A stretch of DNA of 64,000 bases from Isoetes taiwanensis (lineage: Eukaryota > Streptophyta > Lycopodiopsida > Isoetales > Isoetaceae), in assembly GCA_021234155.1 (NCBI GenBank), contig JAJEKV010000031.1, forward strand, positions 14,191,748 to 14,255,747, in the 5' to 3' direction. The notes under the pieces are model-generated. The model saw nothing but the letters and a program-made list of their open reading frames with translations. It was not told the DNA's origin and ran no database searches. The position numbers and the translations under genes were made by a program. This document shows positions 8,733-22,194 of the stretch, in pieces. Every line of letters begins with the position of its first letter. Within the stretch, counting starts at the first letter, position 1.

Positions 8733-10125
8733 GAAACTTTGAGTTTTTGAGTTGTGTTTATCCATTATAAGTCATCAATAAAGTCTTGTTCCATGCTCGC
8801 TACATAATCCAGCTCGCAAGTGCCACATTGTAGAATCAATCACATAGACTCTGCTATAACTTTACTGTGGCATCAATCTCATTGAGACTTTTAGATCGCA
8901 CCAAATTGCAACATCAATCACATAGATCTTATAACTTTCAATGTCATAGTTGTAAATCAATTCTAAGCTTCTCTCATGCTAATGAAATTGTTGCTTTGGA
9001 GCACAAATATGCTGAGGTTATATTATCTTCCAAAGCATAAAAAGAAATGCAATTAACTGTTTGAGCCAGAAAGCAAAGTTTGTCTTGCATCTCGCATAAG
9101 GGGTTCCACATGCCAACAATTGCTACCTAACCTCAAAATCAATGAGGTGACATAAATCATTACGCTCATTTTCCATTACTAATTGAATCGCCACTTCCAG
9201 CTAAAATCACAAATTAAAACAAGTAGCCATCTGTATAGAAAAACATGATATACTTTATGCATTCGGCTGGTCTCTTTTATAAAAGTCTCTTATGCTCAAA
9301 ACAAGTTCTGTGTTGAAAATATGACAGCTTCTGTTGGTATATGACAATAAGCACTCTTATTTCCTGCTTATTGTACAAAAAATAATTTTGGGTTAATGTA
9401 GGTCGCCGCTTGAGTCCAGAACAAAAATCAATGTTTCTCTAAGGTCATTTATAAACCCAAGCATAGAAACCCAATGTTTCAATGTTTATGGCACTACCTG
9501 CATGACAAATTCTAAGACAACTTGCTGATCAGTAACAGTGAAGAGGCATGCTCAATCATTTTGTAAGTCAGGAACACTACAAATGAATTACGATGCGCTG
9601 GTTCTATTGCTGGCCATTATTACGCATCATGGCAGTGCAAATAATTACTTTTAAGTTTGATATAGAAATGGTTCGTAGCATCATTCAAATAAACGACAAT
9701 AGTTTGAATGGGATGTTTTACCTGCACTTTCAAGTCCTGAATCAGTGGATTTGGAAACAATTGCAGATGCAAAGCTAATATCAACAAGACATCTTTGTGA
9801 ATGTCACATAATTGTTATATGATCCCTATATCCACAAATTGGTCCATACCTCTTGGTGCAAAACAATTTAAGATCACACTTCAAATAGTGAAAGTCAGCT
9901 TGTGCAAAACATAAAAGCATCCATCCCCAATTCATATAAACCTACTTGTAATGTCAGAGAAAAGTGGGTATATTTGAAGTGTTAAGGCTGCTATTGCTAC
10001 CGGACACTCAACTACATAAGGAGTTTGAGCTTTGGATATTGGTTTTTAGATGCCTGGTTTAAATGAGTTTTAGCTTATGAACATCTTCTTTTTTTAAAAT
10101 GAGATTTCTTTGAAATCTGTGCCTG
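8733..10125. other. Unannotated AT-rich sequence with a dispersed repeat
   Basis: I see no gene here. Segments near 9050-9090 and 9862-9990 (ACAATTTAAGATCACACTTC and AAGTGTTAAGGCTGCT) recur in shorter form at 23642-23730, so part of this is a dispersed repeat that the Helitron-like end at 23641 abuts. Confidence 0.5.
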
Positions 10126-10500
10126 GAACGCCGCATGTTACGCCGCATGCGGCGTTCCCTTCACCCCCTTGCGGGACTGTTGTGGTCGTATGCGTTTACG
10201 GTCTTCCTCTTCTACCTCCGCCCCATTGAAAGCGAGCGGAAAGGGAGATCTTTTCAGATCGGCCATAGCCAATTTGGCCTCAGAAGTGCATTTCTGGGAA
10301 ATGCCTCCGGTAATACGAAATTTGAATTGCCTTGCAAACTGGGAGCAGGGGAGGGGAAGGATAAGAATGGGATCTTGATCGTCGATCAATTTTTTCATAT
10401 GGTTGAAGAAGCTGGATTTTTACAGCTTTATCTCTCTAGGTATGCATGTACCTTTACACGAAGAACACAGTCGGTGGTTGCATTTCCTCTTTAAGCTTTT
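10126..10500. other. GC-rich island with a 13-bp-arm palindrome
   Basis: GGAACGCCGCATG and CATGCGGCGTTCC form inverted arms at 10126-10158. The next 350 bases are GC-rich compared with the flanks, and frames are open on both strands (119 aa plus, 86 aa minus) without recognisable motifs. A consensus donor CAG|GTAAGT occurs on the plus strand near 10600. This could be the first exon or promoter of a lost gene, but no product can be named. Confidence 0.3.
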
Positions 10501-12540
10501 TTCTGACGGTATCGGTTTGGCGACAAAGATCCACTCTTGGCTAAAATAATTTGGATACAACAAGCCAGGTCGCATTTTTCTCTGTTAGACAATCAGGTAA
10601 GTTCAGTACTTCATCGCATGCTACAACCATTTTGTTTCTGATGATCCAGCTCGAGTTTCGAGCTGTCTCGAGGTGATTTTTAAGAGTGAATCATTCTAAG
10701 ATGGATTTTTTGTCTTAATCTTACCGCATTTTAAATGAATATCTGCTCTAAACAGGCATTAACGAGACTCGAAAAGTCATCTCTCAAATAAAAATTTTGT
10801 TGAATAATCCAACTACACTGGTATCGTGGCTCGCCCCATAAGTTCTCTCCTTCTTCCAAGTTTTTTCCTGGGTGTGCAGGTGATCTATCCTTAACTATAT
10901 TTATGTTAAGCTTGAAACTGAGGTGTTTTGGTGCTCTAATATTTTCGATCTTATAGGAACGTGCAATGACATTGGAGTTGATGAGAAAATCTCTGGCAAG
11001 ACAGAAATGACAAAACAATTTGGGATCATTTTGGCATCATGATCAGGGTAAGGCAACCATTTAGGCCCTAATAACTCAGATTGAAAATAGTATCACCTCA
11101 GGTAATGCTTATCTATTGTTCATTGTCACATCTCTTTCTTCTTTTTTCTCTTGAATATGCAGTTTATATTTGGTCTATTTTCGTTATTAATGCGAAACTT
11201 GGAGCCCTGATTCTTATGTATTTTCTTGGTTTTTGTAGAGATTGGTGGCGAACCTATTCTTGAGTTGGAGCTTATCGTAAAAGACAGATAATTATAGAGG
11301 TTTGGCTATACTGGTTTTAGGCATATATAAGAAGCCCTTGAAGCAACCTACAACTTGGTATGGGCCAGCCATCTTCTAACTTGGATTTATTAATATATTG
11401 CTATTATCTTTTTGGTTTTGCTGATGTAACATTTATGCATGGGTGTGAGGCTACACTGTACAATCTTCTAAAGACTGCATGAACCAAGCCTAAGTCTTAG
11501 GCCATATGTAGGGAACTTATGTTCAGCTATAACGATCTTTCTATACAGCTTAGACAGCCTTGACTCATAAAAAGGCTTATAGCCAGCCAGGGGAACAATT
11601 AAAATAACACACATGGCCATAGATGGCTTTGAAAACTGTCATGGAGGCAGTCGGATTGTGCTTTCTGTCTGCAGACGAGTTGCTGTGCAAGCCAAGCTTA
11701 AGGTACAATCTTTTCCTTTTTGGGTGTTAAGAGGTTGTGGCAAGAACAGGATAGAAGATATTATAACTCCATCGTGTCTCTTTTATCTCTATAACTGCAT
11801 TTCGTGCCTTACATGTGCATTTCGTGCTCTTAATATGCTCTTAATTCCCGGGTCTCTTAATGCATGTCTCTTAATCCATATGCTCTGGTAAACTGGCCCT
11901 TTACTTCTCAACATAAATGATTCAACTTGCCAGATGTAACTAAAGTGGTTGTTTTTAAAGTGGTGAATTAGTTTTGCTGCTAATGAAATGTTCCATGTGA
12001 TGCCATCTTCTCTGACTGCAACTTTGCAGATAGCAACATCAACATCTTGCGGGAAGCTACAGACATCTAGGAACTGTTTGTTTCATATAAGCTCCATATG
12101 TCAGAGACTCCTTAATGCTGCTTAATGTAATACTACCTCATGTAGATATCCATCATGTTCAAGCAACAGCTTTGCAAGAGTTCCAATTTTGTTAATCCAC
12201 CATTCTAGTCTTTTGAAGGTATTTTCATATCTTTGACAGTATAACTAGCAGTGGTCTCTCATGGTGTTGGGTTTTGAGTTTTTTATTTGCTAGATCTGCT
12301 TTTGTTTTAACAGTTTTAGCAACTTTTACTCTGTAGGGCCTATAGGCATTGGAGCATGTTGGGCAATCATTTGAGCATGTTGAATATGTTAGCCACATTT
12401 TCAGTCCCAGGTACACTCAACATCTATTTTACAAGAGGAACAAATTGAAAGAATGTTACTGCGATGCAGAAGGTGCCAAGATGCAGTTGTCATTTTTTAT
12501 TGATCACTAAAATTCTGTAAGCAACAAATCTACACACAGA
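10501..12540. other. No gene recognised
   Basis: AT-rich sequence. A short frame at 11613-11702 ends at a possible donor (AAG|GTACAA), but it has no recognisable neighbour exon. I see no repeat family. Confidence 0.4.
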
Positions 12541-12602
12541 GTTGCTGCATCTCCCCTGCTTCCCGTTCTCCCCCCGCGGCTCAGGCTGCGCATACCATCC
12601 CT

Positions 12603-15600
12603 GCTGACAAATAGGAATTGTGTCTCCGGGTGGTCTCATGGAATTGTCGAGGCTTCCCTTGCAGAAGGGGGACAGTCTGAACTCCGTGGCAGCCGATATG
12701 GATCTCATCTTTCTCATGGAGACATGGGAGCATCTTTGAGCCGAGGCTACGATCTGCCCGGGTTACCAACATTTCTCGGTCTTCAATACATGCGGACGGA
12801 GGGGTCATGGTGGAGTGGCTTGCTACTACGGACAACCTTGGCACATTCGGTTTACCCTCCGAGAAGGCAGACGGACACAACCGGTACTTGTGGGTTTGTG
12901 TGCATAATACCGATGGCAATCCTCTTTTTTACGTCGCTTTGTTATTTCCCTCCGCAGCGAGGCGGCACCTTCTATCGCAGCCACCCCGATGCGGATAGGA
13001 TGGACCCTTATGTCGATCTATATGATGACATCTGGCCAGCACCGGCCGGTTGGGTAGGGTCGTCCTTCTTGGAGATTTCAATGCACTGGGCGGGGAGTAG
13101 AGCAGCCCATGCGACTTGACCCCCTCGGCGACGATGTCCTCGGCTTCACTCGCCCGCCGAAGTAGCACGGCCCGCGAAGGTCGGATGACGCCGGCCGTCA
13201 CTTTCGCTTTGGCGACAGTTGCTCTGGCGTGTGGCATTTTGACTTCATAATTTGCAATGGCCTTTCCACGGTGGCCCGATTCTCCAAAGTGCACATGCAT
13301 GCCGAGACGGGACAATCGGGGGAGGGTCTAGTGTGGTGGACTATGTGCTCGTAGTTGCGCAAGATATGCATCTCATCGATGCGTTTCGGGTGGGCACAGA
13401 CGGTCGGGATGAGGAGGTCGATTCGGATCACCTCCCACTTTATTTGGACCTGGTTTGGCGAGCCGCCCGGAACCCCACTATGCCAGCCCCCTCGCCCCTC
13501 GGTTGAGACTAGATTATGAGCGGCAGAGAGGACTACGCCGAGATGCTCATGCACGCCCTCCCGGTAATTCTTCGGACCTCCACACTAGAGCGTGAGAGCG
13601 GACCACCGACCGGCTATTACGGGATGTGAGGACAGTGCTTTGCGGGGCCGTCGCCGCCGGGTCAACAACATTCCCCGCATAACCGATGGTTTGATGCGGT
13701 TGTGAAGAACGCATAGCGGCAGCTCCGGCTACATTACGGATCCGGTACCGCTGCGAGCCACCACCCGCATCAGCGCCCATCCCGGAAGGACACAAAAGGC
13801 GCGGTACCTTGCCGTGCATCGAGGGGAGATGTTACCTTCTTTGGACACTCATCCTCGAACCTTTTGGCGCCAGAGTGCTTCAAGGCCAGCCCGACCCTAC
13901 GGGGGACATCACACCGGGCGTTGGGAACGATTACTTGCAGCAGCTCTATGACCCGCCCGGGGGCCAGCGTCGCCCATACCCCCACAGGATGGCCCCCATT
14001 GGTTCTCTGAGCGAGGATGTTGAGGAGGGCCTGCAACAGCTAGCTAATGGGAAGGCAAACGGTGACCTCGATGGTATCACGGCCGAAGTTACTCAAATGG
14101 GCGGGCGGCAGCTTGTGCCGGTCCTCACTACCCCTGTTCAACAAAGCATTGCGGGAAGGTCTCCCCGACAATGGACCACAAGCGGGGTTGTTCCCATTCA
14201 CAAGGCGGGCGACCCACACCGTCCGGCCAATTACGGACGATCATGGTCGATTCGGTATTTGCCAAACCGCTGGCTGGCATTCTCGAGCAGCAGATTGACC
14301 CGCTGGGCCGGGCGTGGGTGGACGTCGGAGAGCCCTCACACACGAAGCGGGCTTTAGACCCCGCCACTCAGCGATTGACCATATCTTTACACCGCGGGCA
14401 CGATTGAAGGCAGTAGGAATAATCTACCGGACTTGTATTGCCGCTTTGTGGACTTCGCGAAGGCTTTTGATCGGTCCCCCAAAAAGGCGTAGGCTAGGCT
14501 GCGTCAAACTGGGGCTCCACGCTGCACATGTGCGAGAATGCCATATACAAGTTGTATGAGAGTTGTTTTGGCGGGGATCACGGTAAACGCCAAGCATTCA
14601 CCATTCAGTATCGGGGTTCGGCGGGTTGCCCCCTCTCAACACTTTTGGCCTTTACATTGATCGGTTAGAGCCCGGCTTCTTTAGCATGGGGGGATGGCAT
14701 ACGGCTTTTGCACCGCGTCGTCCGGCCATCTCATCTATCTCGGGGCGATGTTGGCTCGCCGCCCACACCCCGAAGCTATGCGGTCTCACCTAAATGCCCT
14801 AGACACATTTTGTCGCTACGACATGCGTCAATCTAGCCAAGACCGTGGGTGGTTCTCATATCCTCTTCCGCCACCCCATGCCTCCTGCACTCACATATCG
14901 GGGACGGCGGGACGCCACGCCCACCTACAAGTACCTAGGGGTGGAGTTCCCCTCCTCGCTCTGGGAGGGGGCGCCTATCCGCTTCTTGACAGTGTGGCCG
15001 GAAAGCGCTTTATGCCATGCGGAACAACAGTCACCTGCAGAGCTCTATGATTGGGGCCATCAGTCACATCTGCTCCGCACCGGTCGAAAGCCTGTCCTTC
15101 ATGACGGGTCGAGGTTTGGGGCCCTACGCCTCTTTGGCGACACGGAATGACTTGGAGCAGGTGTGAAGGTATTTTTGGCACGGGCACTTGGGTGAAACCT
15201 TCAGCCCCTATCGATTCTCGCTGCAGAAACTGGATTCTTGCCGCCACGGGCAGCCCCTTGATAGACACATCGCCTATTTTCGTAAAGTGGTTACTATGGG
15301 TGATGCTCGGCTCCCCGCACCTAGCTTACACCGTGGCCATGGGTCCTTGCAATGCTTAGGGCCCGTTGGAGGGGTAAGAGAGAGCAAGTGGTTCGCCAGA
15401 TGGAACGTCGCGAGAGCACGATCGCGTCTTGGGCACGCGTGGCGATCGTGGCGGCCTGGCGGGAGTACCTAGATGCTTGTTTCCCTTGGCAAGCTCGGGA
15501 CCCCTCGGCTCTAGAGCAGTCAAAATGGCCCATTACAAAGGAGCACATCAACCCGCGTGTTAGCGGGGCCCACAAATCTACTGCGTTCCCAAATGCCCTG

Positions 15601-15814
15601 AAAAAGCGCGGACTCATTGCCTCCATTCGCGAGGTGCCCACCGCCTTCGCGATCGAGGCAGGCGGTGGATTGGGAGCCCCGCCAGACAAAGCTCTGTCGT
15701 CTTTATCAAACGGGTGCCATTGAGGATGAGTCTCACACTTTCCGAGTTGCCAGCTTGATCGGATCCGGGCGAGATCGCTCCTTAGTACCGGGGACGTGCC
15801 CTTGCATTTGCTGA
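12603..15814 (+). pseudogene. LINE family 2 ORF2 (endonuclease-RT), copy A, many frameshifts
   Basis: The endonuclease start VVSWNCRG is at 12630-12653. The catalytic GDFNALGG motif lies near 13070-13095, and a DSDHLP motif near 13417-13434, together diagnostic of apurinic-like LINE endonucleases. The RT follows with DVEEGLQQLANGKANGDLDG (about 14010-14070), VVPIHKAGDPHRPANY and, in another frame, YKYLGVEFPSS. The expected catalytic YADD is corrupted near 14725-14745, where only the LIY start remains. The reading frame changes repeatedly, so the copy is inactive. The C-terminal ALEDESH-like motif at about 15715-15735 matches copies B and C. Confidence 0.82.
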
Positions 15815-16080
15815 TGAACACACCGCCAAGATGCGTGCCACTGGGGTCATACATTCGGGGAGGTACTACTGCCTGGGGTCACCTTTGCCCCTGGCCTGCT
15901 GCCCACGACTAGGCACTACGGTGTGGTGCATGATCAGTATATATTTGGGTGTTTTTGCATTTTATATGATTAGCACAGTTTGTCAGCAGGCTGATTGCTG
16001 CCACGGTTTTTCCCTCGAAAACCCTTCCGGGCGGGGGTTTTTTAATCCGGGCAGTAATCCGTTTGCTGCGTTTTTTGTAT

Positions 16081-16148
16081 TGGGTCCCATAGACCGATTG
16101 GTCTCCGTGGACGATAAAAGTACCTTCCTTCCTTCCTTCCTTCCTTCA
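16081..16148 (+). repeat. LINE family 2 3' hairpin and (TTCC)n tail, copy A
   Basis: AGACC-GATT-GGTCT (16091-16104) forms a five-base-pair stem with a GATT loop, inside GGGTCCCAT...GTGGACGATAAAA. A tetranucleotide microsatellite follows. The hairpin is shared with copies B, C and D. Confidence 0.8.
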
Positions 16149-16150
16149 TC

Positions 16151-17454
16151 TCCAATAATTTAAAAACTTCTCTGAGTAGACTGTTGCTTCTTTTACCATG
16201 TAACCCATTAACTTATACAGTCTATAAATACGTAGTGTCTCTATCAAGAAGCTTGCTTATTATTAATATGAGCATGTCTTTCAACCAGAATGCACATGTA
16301 ATGTGTGGATGAGCATGTGGGGAAGGAGGATTTTTTGCGAAACAATGAAGTGGAGCATGTTTGCCAGATGAGTTGCCCTTGGAATGAGTTTGCGAGGACT
16401 TATCAAACTCATATGCTCAAACTGTTGTAATGCAGAGGAATCCTGACCTGCATGTTCTATGTGTAAGAGACACATCTTCAACAATGATTATGAAAATTGT
16501 ACCAGAATTTATGTAATGTAAACAAATTCGGGCTGATCTTTGTGCTGAATATCTACGTCGAATTTTCAATTTATGGGTCAAACATCCATTTCACCAGCAT
16601 ATACATATCAGAGCCCCACGTGTTCGCAAACATAATGCTTTAATTCTTCTATTTAACAGAGTCTCTTCAACTAAAGATTTGGATAGGAAAAAAGATGACG
16701 ACTACGATGTTCTTTTTTGATGGTTAGACACATTCTTCTAGCACATTCTTTGCTTTACCAATATATGGGGAGAAAAAACAAGGACTACAATGCTCTTTGA
16801 TGGTTAGATGCATTCTTCTAGCACATTCTTTGTCTTTGCTAGATCTAACTTACTCTTTGGCATGGTCATACATCCTCTTAACGAAATTAGATATGCTTTT
16901 CTAATTGTAAGATGAAAGCCAAGCTATGCAGTTGTGTTTGATAGAAAAAGTATAATTTAGCATGATTAGATTGGCTTACATCCATCCATGAGGTAGTGGG
17001 ATCTACATTGAATGTGTGCATGTTAATAGGTTCAACCCACCTGAGACCAAACTAACCCACCTAAGACCAAACTAACCCACCTGAGACCAAACTAAGACGT
17101 ACCACCTACTTGAGACGAAAATAAGACTTGCTATGAGATTCATACAAAACACCAACATTGCTCATTGGGTCCTTATCCCAAACACTTCACATTTGAATGT
17201 GTGTCTGTAAATTTTCAATTACCCTTATGTGAAAATGGTAACTCAAATCTTTTGTGTTATTCTAGAGAATTTAAATGTAATGTGGGAACGACAACTCAAA
17301 TCCTTTGCTTTGTTATATAGGTATTCCTCACATTCAAGCAAGTTTCCTTTGCATCGTAATAATAAATGACCAGCTCCTTTTTGTGTTTGAAATGGATATT
17401 TTGCCTGTAATAGCATCAAGTCATCACTAATATACAAAGATACAAGGTCAGACC
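16151..17454. other. No gene recognised; 20-bp minisatellite at 17037-17098
   Basis: About three tandem copies of a 20-bp unit (CCCACCTGAGACCAAACTAA) lie at 17037-17098. The rest is AT-rich with no recognisable coding or repeat family. Confidence 0.55.
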
Positions 17455-17465
17455 CTCGCGTACTT

Positions 17466-17497
17466 GTGCGCGGCAACGCCAGGCACACATTTACTAG
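17466..17497 (+). repeat. Degenerate Helitron-like 3' end
   Basis: CGCGGCAACGCCAGGCACAC followed by TTACTAGG resembles the GC-rich hairpin plus CTAG terminus at 23613-23641, but the stem is imperfect. Confidence 0.3.
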
Positions 17498-19620
17498 GCT
17501 GCTTATTTAAAATGTTTTTGGGTCGCCGGCTAACGTTTTTTCTGGCAAATGTAGTGCCGCTTTCTGGCATCGTTATGCATCTTCAACGTATATGAAATGA
17601 GGAAATGCTTTGAAGTATATGGGACACACGAACATGGTTCAAGCGAAGGTGCCATCAGGACTTGCTAGGAATGGTAATTTCTTTGTCTTCCCAATCTGCA
17701 ATGATAATATAGGATAGAATGCACACTTTTCTATGTCTGCACAACTTCTCTGAATGGATCAGCCTACCCAAGAATGTTAGGCTTTGAGAATGTCCAGAAT
17801 CAAGGTTTTAAAAACATGAATTTACATCTAAGTCTCAAACAAAATTTTGGTTTAGGTGGCCATGAGTTTCTTTATGCTGAGTGCCGTAGTGTATGGAAAT
17901 TAATCATGTTATTTAGACTTAAACGAGAATATTTTTAGGCCCAACCACCAACATGTTAATGCACGACATTATTTGTATTGTAGGTATTGTATTGCAATGT
18001 CTTTGTTGGTTTTAAGAAGCTTGGCTGTACCTTCAAGGTTAGTTGGTCATAACGAGTTCTCAATAGCATTGTACATATACTGTCAGTTATTTTATTGTCT
18101 TTTTGTTTAGAAGCCATGGTATCGGCTCAAATTAGTATATATAGATTCTGACTTTCTCTTCCTGTAAGATGAAACATAGTTTCCCAAGACATATTTTAAG
18201 TTGGAAGCTTGAAATAGGTGCCATATTGATAATATCCCAAAATGAGAGAAGATGCTCTGTTTTCAGAACATGTTTTCATAATCTATTTCTGTAATCTGGC
18301 CCCACGTAGCTGCATCTTACTCTACATGCATTCAATTTTGCAAGTATTGACATTTTATGGATACCAATCTTACATGATATATGTCAGAATATAGAATATT
18401 TCGAATTGAAAATAGGTTTCTAGCTGTGCATGGTATGCTTTTCATATAGTTGTAATGGTATGAGAGTATTCTATCTTAGATTCACGGCATTTTCACTAAT
18501 CCAACATGATTTAAAAAGAAATGCAAAGGCAAGCTCAATCTCTGGCATGTAATATTTCTTTTATCTATATGATATGATATTAGACATCTTTCTCTTGAAA
18601 ATAGTTGAAATCTAAGACTGATTTTAAGCTTACTCTAGACATTGAGCACATCATTCCATCCATTAGAGGTCTAATTCATGTTTAGAACTTGAACTCTAAT
18701 TAAATATTGACGCAGCACATCTAAATGAAGGTCTAATTTATTTTTTGAACTTCTACTCTAATTAGAGATTAATGCAGTACATTCAAATGTATAACATGTA
18801 AGATTATTTTGCATAAAAAGCTCATTGTAACCCCATTTTTAAACTTATGATTGTAAACTGTTCTTTTTGCATGATTGGATTATTTGATACTAGGGACTTC
18901 TATTGGGGGATCTAAAGGCGTTGATCTTCTCGAATGAAGCCTTAGCATTGGAATCAGACCCAAATCTGATCAAACACTCTAAACATTCTATTAACCAAAT
19001 GACATTTGACCCACTTATGTTGTTTCAATCAGACAGCAAATAATTCTTAATTTACAATAATTCTTTTATAAGTGCCTTGGCTGAAATAACGAAGGATTCG
19101 ATTCCTTAACATAATTGGAAATCCTTACATTCCTAGAATGGAACTAGAAACGGAACCAACGCACAAGGTTGATGTTAGTAGCGACCTATTAGGCATCTAC
19201 ATGATATTTTAATGATGTGGCAAGGATCTTATTCGAACTGTGTATAGATTTATATTACAAAATTTAATCATTACTTTGTTTTGCAAATCTTTACTTTGCT
19301 TTTGTAGCTTAGGATGTCTAAGGTTTGGGTTTAGGATCTTGACTTTAGATAACTACTTGCAAAATCAACAACAACCATCAAGAACATTACCTACTATCAA
19401 ACTAGATGCTATATGGAAACATACATATGGACAAACTCACACACATCTTACACCTCCAAATCGACACCAATCGTTACAATTACATGTATATTAGGAGGTC
19501 AACATCCAATTTTCCACTACACTTCAATTGCAATTGTGTTGGCAATGCATTGGATCTACTATCTTCACAAAACTCTAAAACCATCACAAGCACCAAATAA
19601 TATCCCTAACTCTATGCAAT
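17498..19620. other. No gene recognised
   Basis: AT-rich sequence with only short frames. I see no domain, RNA gene or clear repeat. Confidence 0.45.
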
Positions 19621-19629
19621 CCATACCTA

Positions 19630-19679
19630 CTCCACACATATGCTGCTAATGCTCGGCATCGCCGGGCACACGTTCCTAT
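19630..19679 (+). repeat. Helitron-like 3' end, terminal CTAG altered
   Basis: GCTCGGCATCGCCGGGC (19651-19667) forms a hairpin followed by ACACGTTCCTAT. It shares CCACAC.TAT...GCTAATGC upstream with the copy at 23241-23289, so both belong to one family. Confidence 0.45.
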
Positions 19680-22039
19680 TACATTTATAACTCTTTATTA
19701 TATCTATAAATTCCACTTCAGTGTGCCCACAACTAATATAAAGGAATAAGAATAAAAATAAGAATAAGAATAGATTTTTTAACGTCCACAGAGACCAATA
19801 GGTCATGGGACCCATACAATGGGCTAGTACAATCATTACTACTAGGATTAAAAAACCCCTGCCTCGAAAGGTTTTCAAGGGAAAAACCTTTGCAGTAATG
19901 ATGATACTAGACAATCGGAGATAATGACTACTGAGGGCTCAGTAATTAAAGACGTTCACCTAGAACCTCAAGTATGTATAATGCCAAGTCATGCACAGAT
20001 GGTGCTCTGAGAAGTTGTGGAAGCGTGGAATGGAATGCTAAGGTCAAAAAATGATTCCGGACTATCTCAAAAGCAGGGCAACTCAGAAGAGTATGGCTTT
20101 CATCTTCAATAACCTGTAACTAGCAACAGGCACATAGTCTTGCTTCTCGCGGCAATTGCGGCCGCTCCCATCTGCCTGTCTCAATCCGTAGCCTGTGGGA
20201 CCCTGTGCGCGAATTGATGCAATAGCTACAAGCTTGTTCTTGGACAATGAAGCAAGCAAATAAGCTTGGGGCCCTGGTGCCAAGGTGGGATTTATGTGTG
20301 CATGATAATGACCAGTTTTCACTTGGGCCAAGGTAACTGCGTCCCATATCTTTTGAGAAAAACGACCATTGAGATATTGTTGCAAAAGCTCAGGATCAGA
20401 ACTGGCAAGCATCAGGCAGTGCTCTGGTTGCACAGCCCAACGGGCAAACCATATAGTGCAATACTCTTTCCAACATCATTTCAAACGCTGAGGAGATTCA
20501 GCCATGGCAAGTGCAAGAACAGGATACCTATCATCATCCACGTGGTGCACCTTGCAGATATAGTGGAGATGGCGCTTCATGGCAGAATGTTGAAGAGGCC
20601 AAAAACTTGTCTCTTGTAAAAGAATAACATAGGGCACCGTTGTTTTAACGCCGAGGCTGTAAGTCAGAAAGGACTTTTGCACCCGCTCCAAGCTCTCCCA
20701 AGCACTAGCACTAATGGCAGGCCCCCCACACTTCAGAACCATACAGTAAAACAGGCTCTACCAAAGCCCGAAACAAGTGGGCTTTCCGGTGCTCTCCATC
20801 CAGCAGCCACCTGCTTGGTAATACACTGTTCCCAAAGTGTGTTCTTACAGAATTCTACACCAAGATACTTGTAGCTATCTACAACTTCAACTTCGTGGCT
20901 ATCATAGTGCATAGTGGGAACATTGTGACGAGAAGATTGAACTACCAAAAGCTTGGTCTTTTGGAGATTAACACGCAAACCTGTATTCTCACAAAAACTA
21001 TGCAGAGCATGTAAATGTTGCTGTATACTAGCAGCGGTATGTGCCAGAAGCGAAACATCATCAGCATACATAAGTTGCCTAATGATATAGTGTGCCAAAT
21101 GTGGACCTCCGCCGCCATGATTATCAAGCCATTCTTCCAATTGATCAATGTGCAAGCCAAAGAGTGTAGGAGATAAAGGGCAACCCTGATGAACTCCAAT
21201 ATTGCTAGTGATTTGAGTACCGATCTTTGGAAATTTAGCAAAACCCTTTCATAGAGCCGATAAACCGCATTTTGAAGATCTTTTGGAACCCTGTGCCTCG
21301 CAAGCGCCAAAAAGAAGCTCACGTGGTAATCGTATCAAAAGCGTAAGTAAAATCCACAAAGCATATATAGAGGTCTTGTTTCAAACTTCGACTATGTTCA
21401 ATAAGCATGCAATGTGTGAAAATATGGTCTATTGTAGAATGGCATGGACGAAAAGCCCACCTCCCTACAAAGACGCATACACCGGTATGTTACGCCCATG
21501 ATGTCAACCGCTTCTCGATAAGACCGCTAAGAGCTTTGAAAATATGGAACTTACCATGATCATGCGATAATTAGAAGGGTCATGCTTATCACCGCTTTGT
21601 AAATTGGTACGACCTTCTTCGACAAATTCAAATTTCTGGCAAGCCTTCTTGCAAAGCTTGATTTAAAAGAGTAGTGATGATTGGAAGCAATAGCGGACCC
21701 CCCCATTTAAGCAATTCTGCTTGCAAACCTTGAAGGAGACTTGCCATTAGATAGATGCCACAGTCCTTCTTTGACTTCCTCCTCTGTGAATTGAAGAATA
21801 TCACCTACCAAAGAAGGCACAGAATTAAGGACCCTGTCATGAACCTACTCGAAAACAAGGAAAATACGTGGAACATACGCAAGAACTACGGAAGAAATAC
21901 GCCAAGATCGGCAAAGAATCTGATATATGAACAGGAATCAAGAATACAATAGCCCGAAGGCAAGCAGGAATACGAGATAGATGCCTAGAAGGCTCAAGAC
22001 TGGCGTTGAACCGGAATGGTTTGACAAGAAGGAGGTGCC

Positions 22040-22148
22040 TCCTTATATATCTAAACCAACGGTCAGGATCGCGCCACTCCAATGGATGAGATCGCGCCAA
22101 GTGTCGCGCATGCATTTAGGTTCTAGAACATTCTAGAACCTTCTGAAG
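22040..22148 (-). promoter_or_regulatory. LTR promoter: five-unit heat-shock element and TATA box
   Basis: Plus-strand 22121-22143 reads TTC-ta-GAA-ca-TTC-ta-GAA-cc-TTC, five perfect alternating HSE units. On the minus strand a TATATAAGGAGG box lies about 70 bp downstream (about 22041-22052). Confidence 0.75.
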
Positions 22149-22194
22149 ATAGTCCCACATATGAGAAAGACGTGAAGGAATGTCTTTAACAAAT

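Larger units (their letters stand above)
12545..16150 (+). mobile_element. LINE family 2, copy A (GC-rich, near full-length ORF2)
   Basis: It starts near a GC-rich leader, then carries an APE-type endonuclease, an RT and a 3' UTR ending in the family hairpin (16091-16104), GACGATAAAAG and a (TTCC)n microsatellite (about 16121-16148). It is much richer in GC and CpG than the AT-rich sequence on both sides. No ORF1 is visible at the 5' end and no TSD was found, so it is probably 5'-truncated just before the endonuclease. Confidence 0.85.

Noticed and set aside
10135-10494. 119-aa ORF, and an 86-aa ORF on the other strand
   Set aside because: Both are in one GC-rich island with no recognisable motif or codon signal that prefers one strand. 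Kept as an island, not a gene.
12929-15854. Many minus-strand ORFs of 80-177 aa
   Set aside because: Shadows of the LINE family 2 ORF2 on the plus strand, whose endonuclease and RT motifs are on the other strand.
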